A stretch of DNA of 64,000 bases, taken from Cheiracanthium punctorium. Lineage: Eukaryota; Arthropoda; Arachnida; Araneae; Cheiracanthiidae. Positions within the stretch are counted from its first letter, which is position 1; each line of letters starts with the position of its first letter. Shown here piece by piece: positions 1-10,067 of this stretch. Below the pieces are notes generated by a model. That model was not told the DNA's origin, made no database searches, and saw nothing but the letters and a program-made list of their open reading frames with translations. Both the position numbers and the translations under genes were made by a program. The DNA lies in NCBI GenBank assembly GCA_038373885.1, contig JAWZYV010012532.1, positions 1 through 64,000 of the forward strand, written 5' to 3'.

Positions 1-1140
1 AGATATGGCATCTAGAGCTGGCTATACAGTCCTTGCTCACGTGCCCTTTAGCTCCGCAGTTCATACAGCGTTTCCGGGCTTTACAAGTAGTGCTTAAGTG
101 ACCGTACTCTCCACAACGGAAACACTGAGTAGCCCTTAGGTTTTCCACCACTCTTATCTTATGCCAGTCCATGGTTATGCGTTCCTGGCTCAGTATTGCA
201 TGGAAGACTTTAGGGGGTACTTCCACTATAACGTGGCGTGTATCCCTCTTTTTGATGGAGTACCTGATGGTAACCCCATCACTTTGCCAAGCCCTCCTCT
301 TGGCCCCGAAATGGCATCGACAACAGCTCGGTCGTCGAGTTCCCACGGAACATCTACCAAGCAAAGTTGGGGGTTTCTGCGGACCGGTTTCCTTACGGTA
401 ACCTTGTCTTTCAGCTTATCGCTGGCCGAGATCTGCCTGATTAGAATATCCAGGTCTTCCTCGGTCTCTGTCCGTATTTTCATACCCCCATTCTTCGCCT
501 TTCGGGTCCACAGGACTTTGGCACCCAGTTTCACTGGGTTCACCTCCCTGCATACTAAGTCCCTTACGCACACACCTTCCTTGGCTGCGTCGACGAACAT
601 CACGTGTTCGGACGCGGTGCTATTCCTAGGCGGGGTCGCTATCGTGACATGAGATGTACAACCACTGGCGCCTGTCACCTGCGCATCTGTGGAGGGTTGA
701 GTTGGGGCGTCTGAGATTATCCCATCCACGTCCGCCTCTGACGTTTGGATGGGAGGATCTGTGGCATTTTGACTGCACCCACTAGCGCTTGCCACCTGCG
801 CTTCTGTGGGTGGTGGAATGATGGCAACTGAAGTGGGCGGCCCCACAACGCTCGCCACCTGAGCGTACGTGGGTTTCTCAGCACGGAGAGCCGCAATCTG
901 ATCCCGCAGTTTCGCCTGTGTAAGGCTATTCCTAACGAACAGCTCATACATGTCCATGACCCGCCTCATGACGGCTTTTCGGTCAACGGACTTCAGGGGT
1001 CCCTGCAGGTCTATTGCTACAAGTAGCAATAACTCTCTGGCCCTTAGCCTCTCAATCTCCTCCTTTACATACCGCGCGGGCATGCCGGGGAGACTGTCGC
1101 AGAAGTTTTCCACTTCCGCTACGGCACTACCAAGAGACAT
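1..1140 (-). pseudogene. Non-LTR retrotransposon ORF1 (Gag-like), 5' part, frameshifted
   Basis: Gag-like RNA-binding protein of a non-LTR (LINE) retrotransposon, read right to left from the ATG at 1140 (MSLGSAV...). The first about 300 codons are open and include an alpha-helical, charged N-terminal half (MRRVMDMYELFVRNSLTQAK) and an Ala/Thr/Pro-rich linker. The frame then runs into a stop at about 226. In a neighbouring frame the protein continues (RYSIKKRDTRHVIVEV...) into two CX2CX4HX4C zinc knuckles, CFRCGEYGHLSTTC at 124-83 and CMNCGAKGHVSKDC at 67-26. A single indel near 280-300 therefore breaks the gene. This layout fits ORF1 of the Jockey/R1/I group; the clade is inference because reverse transcriptase lies outside the window to the left. 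Confidence 0.85.
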
Positions 1141-1400
1141 ATTCACCAATCAAAAGCAATGTGAGCGCAAATAGTGCACACTACAGTCGGTACACTAGCG
1201 TCGTATCTACCAGGTCTCAAATCCCTCTTTTAGAATCGCTCTGCTTAGCCACCACTCGGGTGCCCGACCGGAACGACGAGGACGTGAGAGCAGTCAGAAA
1301 TTGGTAATGTGACGGATAGACTCTGGGCCGTTGTCCGCCACAAAAAACAAGCAAAAATCGCACTTGTACAAGCCAATCTCTATGACCTCCCGGTCCTAAA
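1141..1400 (-). other. Putative 5' UTR of the non-LTR retrotransposon
   Basis: The stretch upstream of the Gag-like ATG is GC-richer than the AT-rich DNA that starts at about 1400, so it probably belongs to the element's 5' untranslated region and internal promoter. No target-site duplication can be recognised because the element's 3' end is outside the window, so the boundary is an estimate. Confidence 0.4.
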
Positions 1401-1417
1401 CTATGTAAAATATATTA

Positions 1418-1454
1418 ATCGTTGTAGCTTAACTTTTAGTTAAGCTACAACGAT
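1418..1454. repeat. Perfect 16-bp inverted repeat (hairpin)
   Basis: Arms ATCGTTGTAGCTTAAC (1418-1433) and its exact complement (1439-1454) surround a 5-base loop. It sits just beyond the 5' end of the non-LTR element. No gene stops nearby, so it is not a terminator; a foldback fragment is possible. Confidence 0.9.
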
Positions 1455-1459
1455 ATTTT

Positions 1460-3539
1460 AATTTAGGCTATAATGTCGATCAGAAGAATAATCATAATGT
1501 ATTTAATACGTGTTCAATAGATATCCTATACAAAGTTCCAATGCATTTGTAAAAATTAGATAATGTTTTCAAGTAGTAAACATCTTAATCCATAAGTCCC
1601 CATTTTTGAACGTAGAATGAAGCACATGTCCCCAATTGCATACCCCTAACAGCCTCCCTGGTTTTATCTTATCGGTAAACTAGAACCACTGTTATTGTAC
1701 CGGTTCACTCGGATTTCAACACCCTTGTTATCTCAATTCCTTATCAGTAATGTGCCGAATGAGTTTGCAATATTGCATGCACGTGGATGTTTCTTTCTGC
1801 AGTGGATATATTTGTGAATTACTTAAGTATTTTTATTATTATTATTATTATTTCGCGTGTACAAGTACAGGGTAAGTTGTTTATCATTATTTTTGTATTA
1901 TTTTAGTTACATATAAGTTGATACCGTAATTCTAATTTGATTTGCTGGATTAGCTCTTACTTCCTAATTTTTTCAAATTGCTTTAATTGAAAATAATTAT
2001 GTGGTTCTTATAGTTTGCACTTTTGATGTGTTGTACTTCTAAGTGTGATTTATTTTATTTTTTTTTGTTACTGTTAAAAGATTTTTACATGTTTTCCTGT
2101 ATTTTGATGTTTTGCAAAATTTTAAGTTGGTAAGCCAAAGAGTATAATTAATATTAATAGCATTATCAGCCAAAGTACTTTAAATATTCATGCAGTTTGT
2201 ATACAAAAACTGGGGTTTGAAGGCTATATGGTGAAAGAGCTTTCTTCAAGTGGCAGCTGGGAGGGAATTTAGAGATAATGTGTTTTAAATCATTACTCTA
2301 TTTTCCTAACTTGCTAGCCTAGTTTTATCATCCAAGAAAATTTGCCGGAGACTAGAAGATTTAGCACGATGTCCCTTCACGTAAGTAAAAACCTTGTATT
2401 TTTTTAGTTCAAGTAATGATAACTCTTTGCGATTAAAACTGTCATTTTATCTAAGTAGATGAAAGATATTTTATGTACATGCGGTATAAAACTGTGCATG
2501 CAATTGTGGTAAAACGCATCTTCAATTTTTATTTCCAATAGTTCAACTTTCTAACAATAGTACTATCCACTCTAAAAGATATGTGCTAGTTATGCTCACC
2601 TTTCTATAAAATATGTTAAGTGCATCAATAAAAGACCCCTCAAAAGGTTGATTCATGTATAAAATTATGCTTTCATAGTCAAACTGAAATTAGTGTTGCA
2701 CATAAACAATCTAACTCGTATCGTATTGAAATTCTATAAATTAAGTTATACTACTTGTGATATACAGTAAAAAAGTTTTGTAGTATTACTAAAAATGTAA
2801 TTTTTTCTCTAATTGATCTATAGAAAATATAAACTAGTATAATCGCTTCCTAAAATTTATCAAAAATGTGTTGGTAATCTCTAAAGAAAAAAATGTTTAG
2901 ATAAATACTTTGAGTATATTCATACATTTCGTATACAAAAACTTGAGTTTTTTGGGATGCATGGTTAAAGTGATTTTCTCGCAATAGAAAATAAGACTAT
3001 ATTATTATTTGTAAAATCTTTCTATGGTATAATTTTCTTACTTCCCTAGCAGTAGATGAAATGTATTGATATCCTACTTTAATGTTAATCGGCTACTTAA
3101 CAAAAATACGGTATACAAAAAAATAAAACTCTTGATTAAAATTTTTTTCTTGATAAATTAAAAACATTTGATTAAAAAAATATTTGTTGTAAAATTATTT
3201 AACTTAAAATTAAAACTGTTGGTAAAAAAAAAAAAATAAATAAATAAATAAAAGTACTTAAATTAAAACTTTTGATTAAAAAATATTTGTTCTAAAATTA
3301 TTTAACTTAAAATTAAAACTGTTGGTTAAAAAAATAAATAAATAAATTAACTCTTGATTAAAAAAATATTTGTTGTAAAATTAATTATTAACTTGAAATT
3401 AAAACTCTTGGGAGATTTCTTTTGTTTGTAGGCCTCCTAGTATTTGTAAAAACTATAGGTGCTAAAATCTTTCTATGGTATAATTTTCTCACTTCCCTAA
3501 CAGTAGAAGAAATGTTTAAAAAACCCTACTTTAACATTC
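1460..3539. other. Gene-free AT-rich stretch with internal duplications
   Basis: No coding region can be supported. It holds a short ATT microsatellite at 1834-1852. A segment of about 73 bp occurs at 3013-3085 and again, diverged, at 3463-3535 (both contain TTTCTATGGTATAATTTTCT). A motif around GTATACAAAAAC recurs at about 2200 and 2930. The same kind of sequence resumes after 8704 on the far side of the hAT insertion. Confidence 0.6.
3168..3412. repeat. Degenerate tandem repeat, about 80-105 bp unit, three copies
   Basis: Units start at about 3168, 3272 and 3354 with TTGATTAAAAAA, continue through ATATTTGTTGTAAAATTA and end in AAAATTAAAACTGTTGG. Unit length differs mainly through A- and AAAT-rich runs. 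Confidence 0.75.
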
Positions 3540-3742
3540 TAGTAAACCAGTGGCGGATCTAGGATTGGGTAAAGGGGGGGGGGGGCTAACTTACTGGGTA
3601 TTCAATAATTTGGGCACAGTTATCCACAGGCCCTACGAGAGGGGGGGGCGCCGCCCCGGGGCCCGTGTTCAGCTAAAGTATCCATATGAAGTCTTATAGA
3701 CATCTATATAGACATAATTATGGAGACGTGCTTACGTATACA

Positions 3743-3790
3743 AGACTTGCCCATACTAAGTCCACGTATGGACTTAGTATGGGCAAGTCT
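3743..3790. repeat. Perfect 22-bp inverted repeat
   Basis: Left arm 3743-3764 and right arm 3769-3790 are exact complements with a 4-base loop (CGTA). It lies in a stretch (about 3690-4075) rich in variants of GTCTATAGACAT and TGGACAT. That stretch ends in TGTGCTATCTGGG, an end type common in arthropod MITEs, so the hairpin is probably part of a decayed foldback element. Confidence 0.9.
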
Positions 3791-4248
3791 TGGACATCAA
3801 CGTCTATATATGGACCTACTTAGGTCAAGTCTTGGACATCTCCATCCATGCTTCTTGCCATTTCACTAAGGTACTATGGATTATCTGGGACACGTCTATA
3901 AAAAAGACTTACTCTGGAAATTAAATGTCTAATTTTGGTCTATTCATGGACAGCTTCTGAATTTTCCAGATTATGTCCATAAATATTGTCTTCTGGATGT
4001 CTATCTATAGACATGGACGTTATATGGGCGAGATGGATCAGAAATGGATATAAAATGGACAACTGTGCTATCTGGGATAATTCTAGAATGATTTAGATGG
4101 CAGAAATGTTAATTCTACCATTTAAATATTAGTATTTTTTTCAATCTTCGAACATGAATTAAAAGTATCATTACATATCAGACAAACTTCCCTCCCACTC
4201 TCTTTCCTTTTAGCATTTTGTATGAAAATCATTAAAAGAGCAGTTTTA

Positions 4249-4249
<1 letters not shown>

Positions 4250-4288
<39 letters not shown>
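4250..4288 (+). repeat. Poly(A) run of 39
   Basis: An uninterrupted A run. It could be the tail of a retroposed fragment or an expanded microsatellite; no SINE head can be recognised directly upstream. Homopolymers of this length are also prone to sequencing error. Confidence 0.8.
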
Positions 4289-4294
<6 letters not shown>

Positions 4295-4665
4295 CCGTCC
4301 CTCCTGTTTTTTCGAAACTTTTGTGCTTTACGAAAGGGGCCGGGAAGACTTTCGTCCCGCCTTATAAAATTTCTCTCAGAGGCCCTGGTTATCGAAGCTT
4401 GGCGACATTTGGCACGATTTTTTACATGTCGCCTGTATATTTCATTTTTCAACCCACATATAGTATTACGTAATCGAATTTGGAGAAAGATGTGAGAATT
4501 TCCGATGAAATAAAATACTCGAACCTGCTAGGACTTGCACTTCATAGGAAAAACAATGTCTGAAAAAATTAATTTAAATCATACCTCTTTTTTCCATAGC
4601 GATATCATTGTATTCTTTCTAATAATGCACCTCTTTACAAACTGCCTGTTAGTGATGCATGTATA

Positions 4666-5103
4666 CAGGGTGAATCTAAACTCTTGGGCAAAACTTTAAA
4701 GGGTGATAGGGCACATAATAAGGAATCAGAATCACATAGCAATGTGGGGTCGGAAACGTCGTCTTCGTATAGCTGTTAATAATCACTTCGGAAAAAGTGC
4801 TGAAACAACAGTCACTTGCCGACCATTGTTCGTCAGAAACTAATGTATTTTTCTCAAAACAGAAGACTAAAATGGATAGTTTAAAAAGTTTATTTTATTT
4901 CATGGATGAAATTTTCGGAGACGAGCCTATTGCTTATGAAACTTGGTTAAGAAATTAGACGGACACTTCAATGCTTTTCCAAAAGTGATTATTACCGGGT
5001 AAGTTAAAACTGCGTTTCACCCCAGATTGCTATGTGATTACGATTCCTCATTGTGTGCCCTATCACCCCTTAAAGTTTTGCCCAAGAGTTTAGATTCACC
5101 CTG
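4666..5103. mobile_element. 438-bp MITE with about 85-bp terminal inverted repeats and TA duplication
   Basis: Both ends begin CAGGGTGAATCTAAACTCTT, and about 85 bp at each end are inverted copies with a few mismatches. TA flanks both sides (4664-4665 and 5104-5105), as in Tc1/mariner-type insertion. The inner part (ACATAGCAATGTGGGGTCGG, then a TTCGTAT-containing stretch) also occurs in both arms of the long inverted repeat at 41758 and 63098, so this may be a short relative of that family. No coding capacity. Confidence 0.85.
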
Positions 5104-5105
5104 TA

Positions 5106-6420
5106 TTTTGTGAGTGCTGTTCTCCTTGAAATAGCTTGTTCTGGGGCTGGGCATTTATGATTTCTTCCTGATGATTTCCGCTTTCACTCTCACTAGACAA
5201 ATTATCAGTTTTTGGAATTTTCATAAAATAATCACCTACATTACGATTCAACGACCGCTTTCTTGAGGCCATTATATTTGCATTTAAATTAAATTCTACA
5301 CGCGAACGGAGCTAAATAGAGAACAAATGAATCACACTAGCGCTTTACCCGAAAAGAACGACCAAGCGGCGAAAGCAATTTCAATGGGCTAAGACTTTGA
5401 AGCCTGCTTAGATAGGACTACAGTACTTCCAAGAAATTCTTCCACCATTCCTAAACATTCAAAACGGATGTACTTTTGTATAAACAGTAAATGTGCGAAA
5501 ACCAGGTAAGGAAAATTAGCTATAATAATATTATTCTTTCAAAATATCCCTGAAAATCCAAATGGCGGAACAAAAGAACCTTTCACAATGATACAGAAGA
5601 TAGCCACTTGGGATTCCTAGTCACTTGATGTCTATGTTACACTCCCCATCCCCTCACTATGTACATCCACAGACCTCAAAATACCCGTAGACCAGACAAC
5701 CCCCTAGCAGCAATCTTTGCTCGGGCTTTACCAGGCCTATGATCGGTGCATCGGCTATTCATCGCCTGATCATTTCTGATCATCCTTAATTTTTCGTATG
5801 TTCATCTTTTCCCGATGATCGAATCTTTACACTGAGATCTGATAGGCGCTTTCAAGATTGCGAAGGGTAAAGCGAGCAAACAGGTTTATATCGATCTTTC
5901 TACCAAGTAGCTGAACGGCTGGATATCTCCGTTCCTTCATTAATGTGCAAAGAGCATCATATGCACACCATATGTTTGGTTTAAGGTTGCTGATTGGCTA
6001 AGCTATTACGCGGGAAGACAAGACAGGCGACAAAATGCTGAATCATGTTGTCCTCTTCCTGCTCTTAGCTTTGTCGTGTTCTCCTGTATGTATCTATCTT
6101 GTGCTAGCTAAAAGGGCACCTTGCCTTAGTCAATCTCTGTCAAAGAGGGGTGACAAGGAATATTTTTAAAACAAAATTTGTCAGCGACTAAAAATTCTGG
6201 AAGTTTCCTGAAAAAGTGCGAAATTAATATATATATAAGAAATTTTCCTTTGTGTAAATTTTAAATGACATTTCATTCAAAAACTTGCATTCTTCCCTAG
6301 TACAGCCTTGAAGAAAAGGATATTTAGTTATAAAATTATATATGCATATGAAAGTACATGAATTAATTGATACAATAAAGAAATAAACAAGCTAATATGC
6401 AAATCAACGATATATGTGCC
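5106..6420. other. Gene-free stretch inside the hAT element
   Basis: No supportable gene. The segment 5657-5710 (contains CCACAGACCTCAAAATAC) is inverted at 8098-8145. Moderately GC-rich sequence at 5710-5900 resembles 7640-7900 in composition, but no shared frame was found. Confidence 0.4.
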
Positions 6421-6514
6421 GATTTTTATCGATTGCTCAGTTTAAAAGTTTCACCAAAGGTCATAGGCTTCACATCCTAAGTTGCAAGGCGTTTGCTCTT
6501 CCGAGATGAATATA

Positions 6515-7529
6515 CCCAGCTAGAAATGTCTTCACTTTTTTTGCAAAAAAAAGTATAGATTGTGTATAATTTGTGCATAAAAAGTGGATATTTTTTAATA
6601 TTATGAAAGCATACACTTTTTGTGCAAATTATATAGTTTTTATGCATACCAAAAAGTGAATATTTTATATTGTCAAAAATTGTGCACAAAAAGTGTATAC
6701 TTTTCAAAGTATTCAAAATATTCACTTTATATGCAAATTTTCTGCACAAGAAGTGCAAACATTTTCTAGCTGGGATTTAAGCAGTTTGAACAGTTTTCAC
6801 AAAATCTCAAAATCTAATCCAAATTTTAAACTTTAGGGGCATAGTTTAAGTTGTACGACCACCTACCGTGTCACTAAATTTTGCTTTATTCACTTAAGTC
6901 GTATGTGATGCGCCGACAAAAATTTACGCAGTTTAAAAAGATTTTCAGAAAAAATCTCAAAATCTAATTTTTTTTAAAAATCCGACGATTATAGCTTAAG
7001 GTGAGTGATTGCCTATCATGTCAGTAAATTTCATTCCTTTAGCTTTAGTCACTTTTACTTGATGTGCGAACAAAAATTTACACAGTTTGAAACAATCTTC
7101 GAAAAATCTCAATCTATAGAGAGATTTTTAAAATATTCATTATAATGAATATTTTTAAAACAGAAAAACTTTTTTTTTTTTTTTTTACGGCCGTACACAG
7201 GTCCCAAATGCTTCAAACGGATAGAAATTGCAAAATCTTTTTAATTTTGAGTAGTGTACAGGAAAAGTCTAGTTTTATTTAATTAGAAACTTAAATATTC
7301 CAATTCCGAACTTGAAACAACAATCACTTCAAATTTTAGTCTCGCCAATAACGAGTCAGACCCCCCCCCGTCTAGTGGTTAGAATGCCCAGCTACCAAGC
7401 GTTAGCTCCCCAGTTCGAAACCAAGTCTCGGAAGTTTGAAAAATGAAGTTCAGATGGCAGCATTAAAATTCAAAGAGGAAAAAGTTCGAGTTTGCTTTTT
7501 TTACTCTTAAAAAATTTTATCTAGCTGGG
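6515..7529. mobile_element. MITE-like insertion with CCCAGCTAG ends
   Basis: It starts CCCAGCTAGAAATGT and ends in CTAGCTGGG, flanked on both sides by ATATA (6510-6514 and 7530-7534). A second copy of the end, ATTTTCTAGCTGGG, lies inside at 6761-6774. The first 260 bp alone therefore form a foldback-like unit filled with variants of GTGCATAAAAAGTG on both strands. The superfamily is not clear; duplication length could be 3 to 5 bases. Confidence 0.65.
7371..7431 (+). repeat. tRNA-like segment (degenerate SINE head or tRNA relic)
   Basis: TCTAGTGGTTAGA at 7371-7383 resembles a tRNA A box, and AGTTCGAAACC at 7412-7422 resembles a B box at normal spacing. The acceptor and anticodon stems do not pair well and a C run replaces the 5' end, so it is not a functional tRNA. 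It lies inside the 6515-7529 insertion. Confidence 0.45.
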
Positions 7530-8927
7530 ATATACCCCAATTTTTATCGATTGTTCAGTTTAAAATTTTATCAAAGGTCATAGGCTTCACATCCTAAGTT
7601 GCAAGGTGTTTGCTCTTCCGAGATGAATATAACCCCAATCGCATCGGCTTTACAACGGCTCTACGCCCAATCCCCCCCCCTTGCCGATGATCCAACCCTA
7701 CTATTCGGGAGAGGACATGCCCGAGCACATTCCGAGATAAGAGCCCCCGACGCGATGAAGAACCTTGCATGGCGCTCGCTGCGCTTCCTCCCTGTCCGAT
7801 CATCGGCATTTCAGGAACCGATGACCGTTTGCTACTAGGGCCCCTATGCTTTCGTTGTGACTAAAATCATCGGGAGCTGTAGGAGGAGCTGTCAGCTGCC
7901 AAGGAGGTCCCAAAGATGACGATTGGCGAATTCAATCCTCTTCCTTAGGGAGGGGGGGTGCTGCGCTTTCCCCTTTCTACAAAGCGAAAGAGAACCGATC
8001 TTTTGTTCAAGAATTTGTAAACAGTCTTCGGGACCGTCTGGTAGCTCTCAGCCCCTCTCACTGCTTCTGATCACTTTAGTCACAGAGAAATCATAGCGGT
8101 GTCTAGTCTATGTGTATTTTGAGGTCTGTGTGTACATCTATCATAAGGTATTCCACATCAGGTACACATCAGTACAGAATCAGAGACGCGCACCGCACAA
8201 GGCGCGCGCAAAGACTGTTTATATTAACAGCGAATTATATGTATTTTTAGCTCCCCCTTTTTATGACTTTGCAGGGAGTGAATGGACATCATCGCTCAAA
8301 CACTGTTCTTTGCACTTGCCATAACCCGTTCAAACAATTAGCTGTTCTGCGCTATCACGTATATATGGTAAAACTAGGTTACTGATCATCCTTAAAAGAA
8401 ACCGAAATGTTTCTTTCAGGTGAAGACGAAATTTCGGGCGATTCCTTAGCCCGAAATTTGATACTCGTTTTGAAAATACCTGTAGCCTGGGAACGAAAGG
8501 GTTAAAAACCATTGATTGAGGTCAAGTCTAAAAAGCTAAGTAATAAATTAAAAAAGTAAATTAAAATTTCAAAATAACCGATTTTAGACACGTAGTTTTT
8601 AACTAAGAATCAGAACTCTATTCTATCAAGTCTAAATTCAGTTTCAATGGGGGGGGGCTATAGCCCCTATAGCCCCCCCCCGTAGATCCGCCTCTGTAGT
8701 AAACTATTACTTATTAAATATATGCTATAATCTTAAATGGTATACAAAAAATTAGCTAAACATTAGAAGTATGTATTAAGCAACATTTATTCAATTTACA
8801 TTGGTTCTATTACTAAATGGTAAAGAAAACTAAATAAATAAAAAATAAACTTCGAAAAATTAATCAAAGTCCCAATTCATTTACAAAACTAAAGTATAAC
8901 ACAATACACCTACGATTTTATACCTGA

Positions 8928-9023
8928 AGGATTCTCGGCCTAATGGTTTAAGCCAACAATCATCAGCCTATGAATTCTTTTGCTGTTACGCGTTCAAATC
9001 TGAACGCGTTGAAAAATTTTTCC
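8928..9023 (+). repeat. tRNA-like segment (possible SINE head)
   Basis: TCGGCCTAATGGTTTA at 8935-8950 fits an A box and CGTTCAAATC at 8991-9000 fits a B box, the latter inside a GCGTTCAAATCTGAACGC hairpin. A short tandem array follows, as in the tail of some SINEs. No flanking target duplication was found. Confidence 0.4.
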
Positions 9024-9131
9024 CAAGTCCCTTATTTGAAAAATATCTTAATGTCTGAAAAAATTACAAGTCCCCTTATTTGAAAAATATGTCACAATCT
9101 GAAAAAATTACAAGTCCCCTTATTTGAAAAA
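9024..9131 (+). repeat. 44-bp tandem repeat, two and a half copies
   Basis: Units begin CAAGTCCCCTTATTTGAAAA at 9024, 9067 and 9111 and end in TCTGAAAAAATTA. The last unit dissolves into an A-rich run. It directly follows the tRNA-like segment and may be its tail. Confidence 0.8.
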
Positions 9132-9301
9132 AAAAGGAAAAAAAATTCTTATCAATCCTTCGAACATCCGGTCTCAACATCCGGTCCGACCACGCCCCCC
9201 TTCCCCGCTCAGCTCAGGGAAAGCATCCGAGCGGAGACTCCGGAGGCTCCGGCGAATTATCATGGCTCCGGCTGGGCAAAACCCCCATTTATCTACTACT
9301 G

Positions 9302-9629
9302 TGACATGATAGGTTGTCACTCAACTTAAATTCTAGGCTTCAAATTTTTCAAAAATATTGATTAGATTTTGAGATTTTGCGAAAATTATTTCAATATGCG
9401 TAAATATTCGTACGCGCATCACATAATTACGACTAAAGCCAATGAAATGATATTACTTAATTACTCTCTAACCTGTAATATTTTAACAATACATAAAAAT
9501 TATAACTTCGCTTTCTTTACTTTGGGAACATACTACATCCATCCTGTGTACTCCTACAATGCTGATGAAAGTTCTTGCTTTTTGGAAATTTGCATTCACT
9601 AACCCGTCAAGGACGGGTACTTCAGCTAG
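9302..9629 (+). mobile_element. Possible Helitron 3' end
   Basis: A perfect hairpin CCCGTC-AAG-GACGGG at 9603-9617 is followed 8 bases later by CTAG (9626-9629) and then T. This is the terminal layout of Helitrons: short GC hairpin, CTRR end, insertion next to T. The 5' TC end could not be placed, so the left boundary is only a guess. Confidence 0.5.
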
Positions 9630-9737
9630 TTTTGTAATAATTTTAATATTTTAAAAATACTTTTATCAATTTTTAAGAGTACTTTAAATTTTTATTTTAA
9701 TTTACCTTCTTATCAGTTTTATATATTTTCTCAGGCC

Positions 9738-10067
9738 TGTTACTTGTTGGTGTGATAAAACAAGAACGTTTAACAGTAGAACAGACAATAACATTTATTA
9801 ACTAAAATCAACAGAAGGTGTATCAATAGAAAGATTAAAATATAAAACATTCAGCGCTTTTGTAGTGAGGAGGGATGCCCAAACGACATTTACGGGCGAG
9901 CCATCGAAACTGACTTGTATTCCGAGGAGCAAAGCTGCTCTTTTTTCTCCATCGAGTCTGCGCCTGCGCCAGCTGGTAAGGAGGATCTTCGGCTCGTAAA
10001 GTCGACTTGGAGCGCGCTTTTTCGACCAGCGCTTGCGTTGGAGCGGGCTCTGAAATGCAACGCCACA
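9738..10067 (-). repeat. 3' LTR of the CsRn1-like element
   Basis: 330 bp, TGTGGCG... to ...GTAACA on the minus strand. It contains a polyadenylation signal AATAAA (complement of 9794-9799). The pol frame enters it and ends at 9835, so about 77 residues of the predicted Pol C-terminus are LTR-encoded. Confidence 0.95.

Larger units (their letters stand above)
6421..7631. repeat. Tandem duplication of a 94-bp unit, split by an insertion
   Basis: Unit one is 6421-6514 and unit two 7539-7631. Both run from TTTTTATCGATTG to GCTCTTCCGAGATGAATATA with few mismatches. A 1015-bp insertion separates them, so the duplication is older than the insertion. Confidence 0.8.
3548..8696. mobile_element. hAT-type element, 5149 bp, non-autonomous, with nested insertions
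   Basis: The ends are CAGTGGCGGATCTA on the left and CAGAGGCGGATCTA (reverse complement) on the right, 13 of 14 identical. They are flanked by an exact 8-bp target duplication TAGTAAAC at 3540-3547 and 8697-8704. An 8-bp duplication and CAG-ending repeats are hallmarks of the hAT superfamily. Poly-G/C runs lie just inside both ends. No hAT transposase frame is visible inside, so it was moved in trans or its coding part decayed. It contains the MITE at 4666-5103, the insertion at 6515-7529, a 22-bp palindrome and a tRNA-like segment. Another pair of inverted segments, about 5657-5710 and 8098-8145, suggests one more element inside. Confidence 0.85.

Noticed and set aside
161..652. Plus-strand 163-codon frame
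   Set aside because: It overlaps the Gag-like gene on the other strand and has no domain; it is a shadow of that gene.
4222..4473. Frame reading through the poly(A) run
   Set aside because: The lysine run is the translated homopolymer; nothing else in it looks like protein.
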